A stretch of DNA of 38,711 nt. It comes from Nonomuraea zeae (GTDB taxonomy: Bacteria > Actinomycetota > Actinomycetes > Streptosporangiales > Streptosporangiaceae). Below the pieces are notes generated by a model, which was not told the DNA's origin, did not search any database, and saw only the letters and a list, made by a program, of their open reading frames with translations. The stretch covers positions 1-38,711 of the forward strand of contig NZ_VCKX01000098.1 in assembly GCF_005889725.1 (NCBI RefSeq). The letters are read 5' to 3'. The position numbers and the translations under genes are program-made. Each line of letters begins with the position of its first letter. Position 1 is the stretch's first letter. Below are positions 15,769 to 23,944 of the stretch, piece by piece.

Positions 15769-16796
15769 CGGTGACCGCTCCCGCTCTCCCCCGGCAGCGG
15801 GTGGGCGGGCGGCTCGTGGCGGGCGCGTTCGGCGTGTGCGCGATCGTCTCCGCGGTGGCCGCCAGCACCTTCACCGCTCAGGAGTCCGTGCCGGGCGTCC
15901 CCATGCCGGGAGCGCTGGTCACGATCGGGCTGCCGGTCGTGCGCGTGCTGCTCGACCTGGCCGCCGTCGCGGTGGTCGGGCTCAGCCTGCTGCCCAAGCT
16001 GCTCGGGTTCAACCACCCCGCGCTGACCGAGCCGGTCCTGCTCAGGGTGCGGCCGCTGGCCGTGCTGGCCGCCTGGGCGTGGGCGATCTGCGCGCTGCTC
16101 ACGATCGTGTTCCAGACCGCCGAGCTGAACCCGGGCCGCGTGCCGACGTTCGGGATGATCGCCGGCTACGTGGGCAGCGTCGGCACCGGGCAGGGCCTGC
16201 TGTTCAGCGCCGCGTGCGCGCTGGCGGCGGCCGGGATCGGGCTCATGGCGGTGCGGTTCGGCGAGAAGGTGCCGGCCGAGCTGCGGGTGATCGTGGCGCT
16301 GTTCGGGCTGCTGCCGATCCCGGTCACCGGGCACGCGGTGAACTCCGTCTGGCACGACCCCATCATGATCTCGATGGAGATCCACGTGATGGGCGCGGCG
16401 GCGTGGGCGGGCGGGCTGGCGGCGACGGCGATCTTCGTCGCGCCGCACAAGGACCTGCTGGCCCTGGCGCTGCCCAGGTTCTCCAGGATCGCCACGGTGT
16501 GCCTGCTCCTGGTGAGCCTGTCCGGGCTGATCACCGGGCTCGGCACGATGGCGCTCACGCCGGGCGTGACGCTGCCCGGCGCGATCGTGACCAGCCACTA
16601 CGGGCAGCTGGTCGTGGTCAAGCTGGTGCTGATGGCCTCGCTGGTGCCGCTGGCCGCGCACATCCGCTTCCGCCTGCTGCCCGCCGTGCGCGGGGGCCGG
16701 GCCACCGCCCTGGTGGGATGGGCGGCGGCCGAGGTGGGCGTGATGGGGCTGGCCTACGGCGTGGCGGTGGCGATCACGCGGGCGTCGATCGCCTGA
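15765..16796 (+). CDS. copD: CopD-type copper import/resistance membrane protein
   Basis: A 343-residue polytopic membrane protein with about 8-9 helices. The region NSVWHDPIMISMEIHVMGAAAWAGGL and the following helices, then HYGQLVVVKLVLMASLVPLAA, match the CopD domain; conserved histidines in the first motif are likely copper ligands. GTG start is coupled to copC. The last 43 bp overlap the 3' end of the convergent membrane-protein gene. CopCD pairs generally import or sequester copper in the envelope. Confidence 0.88.
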   Translation: MTVTAPALPRQRVGGRLVAGAFGVCAIVSAVAASTFTAQESVPGVPMPGALVTIGLPVVRVLLDLAAVAVVGLSLLPKLLGFNHPALTEPVLLRVRPLAVLAAWAWAICALLTIVFQTAELNPGRVPTFGMIAGYVGSVGTGQGLLFSAACALAAAGIGLMAVRFGEKVPAELRVIVALFGLLPIPVTGHAVNSVWHDPIMISMEIHVMGAAAWAGGLAATAIFVAPHKDLLALALPRFSRIATVCLLLVSLSGLITGLGTMALTPGVTLPGAIVTSHYGQLVVVKLVLMASLVPLAAHIRFRLLPAVRGGRATALVGWAAAEVGVMGLAYGVAVAITRASIA

Positions 16797-17938
16797 GAGC
16801 GGCGCTCCCCCCTGCCGGCGATCCACTCGGCCGCCAGCCACACCAGGAGCAGGCCGAGCCCGGCCCAGACGGCCGACGCGGTGGCCAGCGGGGGTGCTCC
16901 GAGCAGCCCCTCCTGGCCCTTCAGCGCGCCGTAGACCGAGCCCATGATCGCGCTCTGCGCCACCAGCGCGCCGTACGCGACGGCCGTCGCGCCGACCGAC
17001 CCCAGCACGGCGCGTACGGCGGGCATCCGCACCAGGAACGCGACGTCCACCGCCAGGCCGGCGACGACGAGGAAGAACGGCAGCGCGGACGGCGGGAACC
17101 CGGTGAACGTCAGCAGCGGCCAGACCAGCGTCCTGAACCCCACGTAGGCGCCCGCCACCAGGGTCGCCGCGCCGAACCTGCCGATCAGCAGCCGCGCGGC
17201 GACCAGCACCGCGACGCCGACGACGACCGCGTAGACCGGGTAGAGGAAGTCCGGGACGGGCAGGGTGAACTCCGTCATCATCGTCCGGTCCACCGGCCGG
17301 CCCATCTGGTCGGCCGCGAACCTCAGCAGGATCTGCTCGGCGTAGACGGCCTGGTTGTCCCAGGCGCCGAGCGACAGGATGCCGTACTCCTGGTGCTGCT
17401 CGGGGAAATGGACGTTCTCCAGGAAGAACGCGAGGAACACGCCCAGCAGGACGGTCCGCTCCCTGCCGGGCGGCGCGCCCATGAACCAGCCGCGGACCAC
17501 GCCCATGATCATGAAGAACGTGCCGACGTAGAGCATGATGTGCGACGGGCTCCACGAGGTGATGTCGAGCCCGTTGACGCGGTGGTTGATCAGGTCGAGC
17601 GGGACCGCGACGAGGAAGATCCCGGTGCCCCACTGGATGAGCCTCAGCGCGGCCTTGTCGACGCCGTACCCCGTGTAGCCGTGGATCAGGGTCAGGGCGA
17701 CGGCGAGCGCCGTGCCGGCGGAGTTGAGCAGGTGCGGCGGGGCGAGGTCGTCACGCAGCCACTTGAAGTGCCACGAGACGTCCCACGCCGAGCCGAGCAC
17801 TTTGAGGGTGAACGCCGCCAGCCAGCCGAAATAGAGCACCCGGAACAGGTCTTGCGGCGTCTCGCGCCCCGCCTGGCCCCTGGTCCAGTACGGCAAGGCC
17901 CACTGGGCGGCCTTCTTGATCGATGCTGGAGACTTCAC
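16754..17938 (-). CDS. Uncharacterised polytopic membrane protein with His motifs
   Basis: A 394-residue membrane protein with about 9-10 helices. I do not recognise a named family. Conserved-looking polar motifs lie at helix ends: WDVSWHFKW (52-60, His57), APPHLLN (His69), INHRVNG (His119), SWSPSHIMLY (His133) and ENVHFPEQHQEYG (His177, His182). The repeated pattern of W/H followed by P-x-H suggests metal binding in the membrane. GTG at 17938 is chosen; a TTG at 17965 is also open, and neither has a clear ribosome site. The gene converges on copD with a 43-bp overlap, suggesting a copper-related role. Confidence 0.7.
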   Translation of the reverse strand: MKSPASIKKAAQWALPYWTRGQAGRETPQDLFRVLYFGWLAAFTLKVLGSAWDVSWHFKWLRDDLAPPHLLNSAGTALAVALTLIHGYTGYGVDKAALRLIQWGTGIFLVAVPLDLINHRVNGLDITSWSPSHIMLYVGTFFMIMGVVRGWFMGAPPGRERTVLLGVFLAFFLENVHFPEQHQEYGILSLGAWDNQAVYAEQILLRFAADQMGRPVDRTMMTEFTLPVPDFLYPVYAVVVGVAVLVAARLLIGRFGAATLVAGAYVGFRTLVWPLLTFTGFPPSALPFFLVVAGLAVDVAFLVRMPAVRAVLGSVGATAVAYGALVAQSAIMGSVYGALKGQEGLLGAPPLATASAVWAGLGLLLVWLAAEWIAGRGERRSQAIDARVIATATP

Positions 17939-17999
17939 GGGAGGAAATCTTACGGTCCACCGCAACTCAGGCCCGCGACAACCCCGTTCCCGAGGCGAT

Positions 18000-19265
18000 T
18001 CAGTGACCCGCGCGGCGGCTCAGGCGTACGGGGAGCTGCTTGAGACCGTTCTGGAAGTTGGACGTGAGCCGCCGCGGCGGGCCGGCGAGCTCGGCGTCCC
18101 AGGCGAGCAGCTCCTTGAAGACCGAGCGGAACTGGGCGCGGGCCAGGTGCGCGCCGAGGCAGAAGTGCGGGCCGAAGCCGAAGCTGACGTGGTCGTTCGG
18201 GGTGCGGGCGACGTCGAACCGGTCGGGGTCGGGGAAGACGTCCGGGTCCCTGTTGGCGGAGGCGTGGTAGACGACCACCTTCTCGCCCGCGCGGATGTCC
18301 CGGCCGCCGAGGGTGAGATCGCGGGTGGCCGTACGCCGGAAGTGCATGACGGGAGGCCAGAAGCGGAGCATCTCCTCGATGGCGGAGTCCAGCAGGGAGG
18401 GGTCCGCGCGCAGGCGGGCCAGCTCGGCGGGGTGGCCGAGCAGGCTGAGCAGCCCGCCGGGGATGCCGTTGCGCAGGGTCTCGTTCCCGGCGACGGCGAA
18501 GAGGAAGAACATGTTCTCGAACTCCGCCCCCGTCAGGCCGCCCTTCCGCATGGCCGACATGACGGACTCGCCGTCGGCGGGCGTCTCGGCCAGGGCGTGC
18601 GCGTAGGCGAACATGTCGCGCAGCGCCGCCTTCGAGCGCGGGTTGGTGCCCGGCCGCAGCTCGGGCCGGGACGCGACGGCCAGGCGGCCGACGGGGGTCA
18701 GGGACTCGACGTCGGCCGTGGACAGCCCCGCGTAGTCGGCGTCCTGGTAGCCGATGACGCGGGAGGCCCAGTCGTACAGCAGCCGCTTGTCCTGCTCGGG
18801 CACGCCCATGACATGGGCCAGCGTCCACACGGGCAGGTCGGCGGCCACCTCGACGAAGTCGCACTCGCCCGCGGCGAACAGCGCCGCCGCCCGATCGGCG
18901 ATCGTGCGCTCCAGCGCGCGCACCGCGCGCGGGGTGAAGGCGGCGGCCACGATCCGGCGCAGCCTGGAGTGGTCCGGCGGGTCCATGTTCAGCATCTGGA
19001 CCTGTACGAAGGCCAGGTCGGCGGGGGTGTCGGGGTCGCGGATCTGGGTGGCGCCCAGGTGGGAGGAGAAGGTCGCGGGGTCGCGCAGGACCTGCTTGAC
19101 GTCCGCGTGCCCGAACACCGCCCAGTAGCCGGGGCCCTCCCGCCACGGCCCGACGGCCGGCTCGGGGATCCAGCACACCGGCGACTCCCGGCGCAGCCGG
19201 GCGAACAGCTCGTACGGGACGGCCGTCTCGTACGTGGACGGCAGGAACACCTCCACCACCGGCAT
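18000..19265 (-). CDS. Cytochrome P450
   Basis: A 421-residue soluble bacterial P450. Visible: I-helix AGNETLRN (259-266) with the acid-alcohol pair Glu-Thr, ExxR in EEMLR (297-301), and heme loop FGFGPHFCLGAH with ligand Cys369. The AGNET form and overall pattern resemble the CYP124/125/142 group that oxidises sterol side chains or branched lipids, by eye only. ATG start follows AGGAGG. Electron partners are not in the window. It is divergent from the hotdog thioesterase with 49 bp between starts. A link to the nearby lipid-degradation operon is possible but unproven. Confidence 0.93.
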   Translation of the reverse strand: MPVVEVFLPSTYETAVPYELFARLRRESPVCWIPEPAVGPWREGPGYWAVFGHADVKQVLRDPATFSSHLGATQIRDPDTPADLAFVQVQMLNMDPPDHSRLRRIVAAAFTPRAVRALERTIADRAAALFAAGECDFVEVAADLPVWTLAHVMGVPEQDKRLLYDWASRVIGYQDADYAGLSTADVESLTPVGRLAVASRPELRPGTNPRSKAALRDMFAYAHALAETPADGESVMSAMRKGGLTGAEFENMFFLFAVAGNETLRNGIPGGLLSLLGHPAELARLRADPSLLDSAIEEMLRFWPPVMHFRRTATRDLTLGGRDIRAGEKVVVYHASANRDPDVFPDPDRFDVARTPNDHVSFGFGPHFCLGAHLARAQFRSVFKELLAWDAELAGPPRRLTSNFQNGLKQLPVRLSRRAGH

Positions 19266-19314
19266 GTCCGCTCTCCTCCTTCATGGGGCCCAGTCCAGCG
19301 TGCATGATGGGCGG

Positions 19315-19722
19315 GTGACTCCAGAAGACGCCGAAGCGATTCTCCGCGACTACTTCGCTCCCTGGGTCCAGCGGCTCGGGCTGGGCGTGGAGGAGGTGGG
19401 CGAGCGCCACGCGATCGTCCGGCTGCCGTGGTCGGACGACCTGGCCAGGGCGGGCGGCGGGCTGTCGGGGCAGGCGATGATGGCCGCGGCCGACACCGCC
19501 ACGGTCGTCGCCATCTCGGCGGCGCGCGGCGGGTTCGTGCCGATGACCACGGTCCAGCAGTCCACCACGTTCCAGCGGCCGGTGACCGGCAAGGACGTGC
19601 TGATCGACGTCCGCATCACGAAGCTGGGCCGCACGCTGGCCTTCTCCGAGATCACCCTCACGGCCGACGGCGAGGTCGAGCCGGCCGCGCGGGCCTCGAC
19701 GGTCTACGCCATCCTCGGCTGA
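19315..19722 (+). CDS. PaaI-like hotdog-fold thioesterase
   Basis: A 135-residue single hotdog domain. The pattern GGGLSGQAMMAAADTATVVAI around residues 45-65 (acidic residue in AAAD) followed by TTVQQSTTFQRPV matches 4HBT/PaaI acyl-CoA thioesterases. GTG at 19315 is taken as start; GTG at 19300 would add five residues. It hydrolyses an acyl-CoA to free acid and CoA. It sits 59 bp before the hydrolase-ABC gene and may belong to a different transcript. Confidence 0.85.
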   Translation: MTPEDAEAILRDYFAPWVQRLGLGVEEVGERHAIVRLPWSDDLARAGGGLSGQAMMAAADTATVVAISAARGGFVPMTTVQQSTTFQRPVTGKDVLIDVRITKLGRTLAFSEITLTADGEVEPAARASTVYAILG

Positions 19723-19781
19723 GACCCCGGCGTGAGCGCCGTCTCAGGGATCTCTCAGGTGCTCAAAGTAGGCTCGCGGTC

Positions 19782-22379
19782 ATGAAGCGTGTGGCCGCGC
19801 TGGTGGCGGCACTCGTACTCATCGGGGTGACGACATGGCTGGTATGGCCGTCGGATCCTGATGTGCGGGGCCAGGACCAGAAGATAACCGTCGTCGACGG
19901 ACCAGCCGACGACCAACGGGTCGAGCTCGATGCGACGTTCTTCCCACCGCCCGATGGCGGGAAGGCGCCGGTCGTGCTGCTCGCCCACGGTTTCGGCGGC
20001 AGCAAGCAGAGCATGCGGCAGCAGGCGATCCGCATCGCCCAGGACGGCTACGCCGTGCTGACGTGGTCGGCCCGCGGGTTCGGGCGCTCGACCGGCGAGA
20101 TCGCGCTCAACTCCCCCGACTACGAGGTCAAGGACGTCAAGCAGCTCATCGACTGGCTGGCCAAGCGGCCTGAGGTCCAGCTCGACGCCGCGGGCGACCC
20201 GCGGGTGGGCATCGCCGGCGGCTCGTACGGCGGCGCGATCGCCCTGATGACCGCCGCCTACGACCAGCGGGTCGACGCGATCGTGCCCCAGATCACCTGG
20301 GCCGACCTGGCCGACGCGCTCTTCCCGAACAACGCCGCGGCCCCGGCCGCCGGGGGCCAGGGAGCGCAGAGCGCCGCCGCCCCCGCGCTCGGCCAGAGCG
20401 TCCAGAGCGGTGTCTTCAAGCGCATGTGGGCCGGCATCTTCTTCGGCCAGGGCGTCTCGCTGGACAGCTTCGCCCAGCAGGCCGAGCGGCAGGCCGCGGG
20501 GCCGATGACCGCCGATCAGGCGCGGTGCGGCAGGTTCATGCCCGCGATCTGCGACATCTACCAGCAGGTCGCGACGACCGGCAAGCCCACTCCCGAGGCC
20601 GTCGCCCTGCTGCGCAAGTCGAGCCCGATCACCGTGGCCGGCCAGATCAAGGCCCCCACCCTGCTCATCCAGGGCCAGCGCGACTCCCTGTTCCCGCTCG
20701 GGCACGCCGACGCCAACGCCAAGGCGATCGCCGCCGCCGGCACCCCGGTCAGCCTGGCCTGGTTCGACGGCGGTCACGACGGCGGCAACGGCGAGGCCGA
20801 CTGGGTGTTCGACCAGTCCGCGGCCTGGTTCGCCCGCTACCTGAAGGGCGACGAGTCCGCCGGGACCGCGGTCAGCGCGTTCACCGTGACGCGTGACGGC
20901 GGCCGCGACCCGGGCACCCGCCAGCGCATCCGCCTCCACCCCGAGGCCGGCTCCTATCCCGGCCTCGCGGGCACCGGCACGACGTCGGTGGAGCTGAGCG
21001 GCCCCGAGCAGAACATCGTCAACCCGCCGGGCGGCGCGCCCGCCTCGATCTCGACGGTGCCCGGCATCGGCGGCCTGCTCGGCGGCCAGAGCGCCGGCGG
21101 CGTCTCGATCGACATGCCGGGACAGAGCGCCGCGTTCGAGTCGCGCCCGCTCACCGCGCCGCTCCAGCTCACCGGCTCGGCCACCGCCACGATCAAGGTG
21201 TCGGGCAAGGGCGAGGCCACGCTGTTCGCGAAGCTGTACGACGTGGCCGACAGCGTCCAGCTGCCCGCCCTGACCGGCGGCCAGGTCTCGCCGATCCGGG
21301 TGACGATCCCCGAGGGCGCGGGCAGCGCCCAGGCCACGATCACGCTGCCGGCCGTGGACTACCGCTTCGCCGCCGGTCACCGGCTCCGGCTGGTCGTGAC
21401 CACGACCGACATGGGGTTCGCGACTCCCGCCGAGCCGGCCGCGTACCAGGTCTCGCTGGCCGCCCCCGCGCTCGCCGTCCCCACGGTGGGCACGCTGGCC
21501 GCGCCGCCGACCGGGGTGGCGTGGTGGGTGTGGGCCATGCCGCTGGCCGCCGTGGTGATCGCGGCCGGCCTGGTGGTGACGGGCCGCACGCGGGCCAGGC
21601 CCGAGTCCGGCGAGAGCGCCGGCGACCCGGACGTGCCGCTGGAGATCAGCGGGCTGACGAAGGCGTACCGGAACGGGGAGCTGGCCGTCGACGGGCTGTC
21701 GTTCCGCGTCGAGCGCGGTCAGGTCCTCGGCCTGCTCGGCCCGAACGGGGCCGGCAAGACGACCACGATGCGGATGATGATGGGCCTCATCCGGCCGGAC
21801 GGCGGCGAGATCCGGATCTTCGGCGACCGCGTGACGCCGGGGGCGCCCGTGCTGTCCCGGCTCGGGTCGTTCGTCGAGGGGCCCGGCTTCCTGCCGCACC
21901 TGTCGGGCCGGGACAACCTGGAGCTCTACTGGGCCGCCACCGGCCGGCCCGCCGCCGACGCCCGCTTCGACGAGGCGCTGGAGATCGCGGGCCTGGGCAA
22001 GGCCCTGGAGCGGGCCGTGCGCACCTACTCGCAGGGCATGCGGCAGCGGCTGGCCATCGCCCAGGCCATGCTCGGGCTGCCCGACCTGCTCGTGCTCGAC
22101 GAGCCCACGAACGGCCTCGACCCGCCCCAGATCAGGGAGATGCGCGAGGTGCTCAAGCGCTACGCGGACGACGGCCGCACCGTGATCGTGTCCAGCCACA
22201 TGCTGGCGGAGGTCGAGCAGACCTGCAGCCACGTGGTGGTCATGCACCGGGGCAAGCTGGTCTCGACCGGGCCGGTGTCGTCGCTGCTCAGCTCGGCCTC
22301 CGCGACGGGCACCGCGGCCAACGGGCACGGGCCGCGCCTCGAAGACGTGTTCCTCGACCTCATCGGAGACAGATCATGA
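19782..22379 (+). CDS. Secreted-type serine hydrolase fused to ABC transporter ATPase
   Basis: An 865-residue two-part protein. Residues 5-22 are a signal-anchor helix. Residues 45-355 form an alpha/beta-hydrolase like X-Pro dipeptidyl-peptidase/CocE (peptidase S15), with nucleophile Ser148 in GGSYGG, Asp301 in GQRDSLFP and His332 in DGGHDGG. Residues 360-560 resemble the S15 C-terminal jelly-roll. A helix at about 580-600 crosses the membrane. Residues 618-865 are an ABC ATPase: Walker A GPNGAGKT (653-660), signature YSQGMRQRLA (749-758), Walker B LLVLDEP (769-775). The topology puts the hydrolase outside and the ATPase inside. Overlaps the permease gene by ATGA. Confidence 0.92.
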   Translation: MKRVAALVAALVLIGVTTWLVWPSDPDVRGQDQKITVVDGPADDQRVELDATFFPPPDGGKAPVVLLAHGFGGSKQSMRQQAIRIAQDGYAVLTWSARGFGRSTGEIALNSPDYEVKDVKQLIDWLAKRPEVQLDAAGDPRVGIAGGSYGGAIALMTAAYDQRVDAIVPQITWADLADALFPNNAAAPAAGGQGAQSAAAPALGQSVQSGVFKRMWAGIFFGQGVSLDSFAQQAERQAAGPMTADQARCGRFMPAICDIYQQVATTGKPTPEAVALLRKSSPITVAGQIKAPTLLIQGQRDSLFPLGHADANAKAIAAAGTPVSLAWFDGGHDGGNGEADWVFDQSAAWFARYLKGDESAGTAVSAFTVTRDGGRDPGTRQRIRLHPEAGSYPGLAGTGTTSVELSGPEQNIVNPPGGAPASISTVPGIGGLLGGQSAGGVSIDMPGQSAAFESRPLTAPLQLTGSATATIKVSGKGEATLFAKLYDVADSVQLPALTGGQVSPIRVTIPEGAGSAQATITLPAVDYRFAAGHRLRLVVTTTDMGFATPAEPAAYQVSLAAPALAVPTVGTLAAPPTGVAWWVWAMPLAAVVIAAGLVVTGRTRARPESGESAGDPDVPLEISGLTKAYRNGELAVDGLSFRVERGQVLGLLGPNGAGKTTTMRMMMGLIRPDGGEIRIFGDRVTPGAPVLSRLGSFVEGPGFLPHLSGRDNLELYWAATGRPAADARFDEALEIAGLGKALERAVRTYSQGMRQRLAIAQAMLGLPDLLVLDEPTNGLDPPQIREMREVLKRYADDGRTVIVSSHMLAEVEQTCSHVVVMHRGKLVSTGPVSSLLSSASATGTAANGHGPRLEDVFLDLIGDRS

Positions 22380-23221
22380 CCGCCGCGACGGGCTACGCGC
22401 CCCGCCGCACGCTGCCGCTGCGCGTGGAGATCGTCCGGCAGTTCAAGCGGCGCCGGACGATGGTCATGTTCGGGCTGCTGCTGGCGCTGCCGTGGGTCCT
22501 CGTGATCGCCTTCCAGTTCGGGCCGCAGTCGAACGCGCAGGGCCAGTCGCTGCGCATCTCCGACCTGGCGACGGAGAGCGGCCTGAACTTCGCCGCGTTC
22601 GCCCTGTCGGTGTCGGCGAGCTTCCTGCTGGTGGTGGCGGTCGCGCTGTTCTGCGGGGACACGGTGGCCAGCGAGGCCAACTGGTCGTCGCTGCGCTACC
22701 TGCTGGCCGCCCCGATCCCGCGGGACCGCCTGCTGCGGCAGAAGCTGATCGTGGCGCTCGGCTACTCGGCCGCGGCGGTGATCTGCCTGCCGCTGATGGC
22801 GCTGCTGGCCGGCACGCTGGCGTTCGGCTGGAACGACATCCAGGTGCCCGGCACCGGCGAGACGATCCCGGCGCTCGACGTGCTGCCGCGCTTCGGGATC
22901 GTCATCGGCTACGCCCTGGTCAGCCAGCTCGTCGTGGCGGCGCTGGCGTTCCTCGTCTCCACCATGACCGACTCGCCGCTGGGCGCGGTCGGCGGCGCGG
23001 TGGGGCTCTGGATCGTCTGCAACATCCTCCAGGCGGTCGAGGCGCTCGGCGTGCTGCGCGAGTTCCTGCCCACGTTCTGGAACAACGCCTGGCTGGACGC
23101 GCTGGCGCCCGAGCTGGACTGGAGCGGCATGCTCAAGGGCGCGTCGGTGTCGATCACGTACGCGGCCATCCTGCTCGCGATCGCCTTCCGCCGGTTCCGG
23201 CGCAAGGACGTGGTCAGCTAG
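22376..23221 (+). CDS. ABC-2 type transporter permease
   Basis: A 281-residue membrane protein with six hydrophobic helices and the ABC-2 permease pattern (first helix after RRRTMVMFGLLLALPW; SSLRYLLAAPIPRDRLLRQK between helices 2 and 3). Start coupled to the fusion gene by ATGA, so permease and ATPase are made together. With one permease gene, a homodimeric export channel is likely. Substrate unknown; the extracellular hydrolase domain suggests an exported peptide or ester that is processed at the cell surface. Confidence 0.88.
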   Translation: MTAATGYAPRRTLPLRVEIVRQFKRRRTMVMFGLLLALPWVLVIAFQFGPQSNAQGQSLRISDLATESGLNFAAFALSVSASFLLVVAVALFCGDTVASEANWSSLRYLLAAPIPRDRLLRQKLIVALGYSAAAVICLPLMALLAGTLAFGWNDIQVPGTGETIPALDVLPRFGIVIGYALVSQLVVAALAFLVSTMTDSPLGAVGGAVGLWIVCNILQAVEALGVLREFLPTFWNNAWLDALAPELDWSGMLKGASVSITYAAILLAIAFRRFRRKDVVS

Positions 23222-23240
23222 CCGGGCCGGCGCGCGGGGA

Positions 23241-23699
23241 TCACAGGGCCCGCGCGAAGGTGACCAGGCTCGTCCCGGGGCCGTTGTAGCCCGGGACGGG
23301 CTCGCTGACCGTGAAGCCCATGCGCCGGTGGAAGTCCTGCGAGACCGTGTTGACCGGCGCGGTGATGGCCTTGACGACGTGCCGGCCGTTGCCGCGGGCC
23401 AGGTCGAAGAAGCGCTCGTACATGGCGCGGGCGACGCCGCTCGCCCGCGCGCCCGGATCGACGCCGACGAAGTGGATGTAGGCCTCGTCGGCCGCGGACG
23501 GCGACATGAACCCGATCAGGAAACCGGCCATGCCGGCCGGGCTCTCGGCGATCAGGCTCGTCCGGTGGAAGTGGTCGAGGAAGAGCCTGGGCAGGGCCCC
23601 CAGGATCGGGCGCCCCCACCAGTCGTCGATCACGGCGGCTATGGCGTCGTAGTCGGAGGGGACCGCGCTGCGCAGGACGGGTGCGGCGGCTCGCGTCAT
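23241..23699 (-). CDS. GNAT-family N-acetyltransferase
   Basis: A 152-residue GNAT domain. Motif A is seen as YIHFVGVDPGARASGVARAMYERF, with the acetyl-CoA pyrophosphate loop in R/G-x-x-G/A form around residues 82-90, and FHRRMGF near the C-terminus is the usual motif B. ATG at 23699. It starts 6 bp after the stop of a 41-codon gene on the same strand and is probably cotranscribed with it. Acceptor substrate unknown. Confidence 0.88.
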   Translation of the reverse strand: MTRAAAPVLRSAVPSDYDAIAAVIDDWWGRPILGALPRLFLDHFHRTSLIAESPAGMAGFLIGFMSPSAADEAYIHFVGVDPGARASGVARAMYERFFDLARGNGRHVVKAITAPVNTVSQDFHRRMGFTVSEPVPGYNGPGTSLVTFARAL

Positions 23700-23705
23700 G
23701 TCCGG

Positions 23706-23831
23706 CTAACCCCAGTGCGGCGGTTTGTTCTCCAGGTAGAAGGCGTCGGGATCCTCGGACCGCCAGTCGCCCCAGCCCTCGTCGGTGTCGTCCGCCGTCT
23801 GCTCGGGGAGAAAATCTTTCACGCTGGACAT
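23706..23831 (-). CDS. 41-residue acidic small protein
   Basis: A short gene, ATG at 23831 to TAG at 23706. The protein begins MSSVKDFLPEQTADDTDEGW and ends LENKPPHWG. It is strongly acidic (Asp/Glu-rich middle) with Trp residues and no membrane helix. A Pro-Pro-His-Trp ending occurs, as I recall, in small hypothetical proteins of related actinomycetes. Codon third positions are G/C-rich as in a real gene, and the stop is 6 bp before the GNAT start. Function unknown; it could bind or regulate the GNAT. Confidence 0.7.
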   Translation of the reverse strand: MSSVKDFLPEQTADDTDEGWGDWRSEDPDAFYLENKPPHWG

Positions 23832-23944
23832 GCTACCCGGACGGACAAACCCCTACCCGGCGTGTCCACAGGTGCAAGGACAGGCCGCAGCCGCGGCGGT
23901 ACGATGCGTGGGCAGGTGTTGCCTATCCCCCCGTGAGGCTGCGC

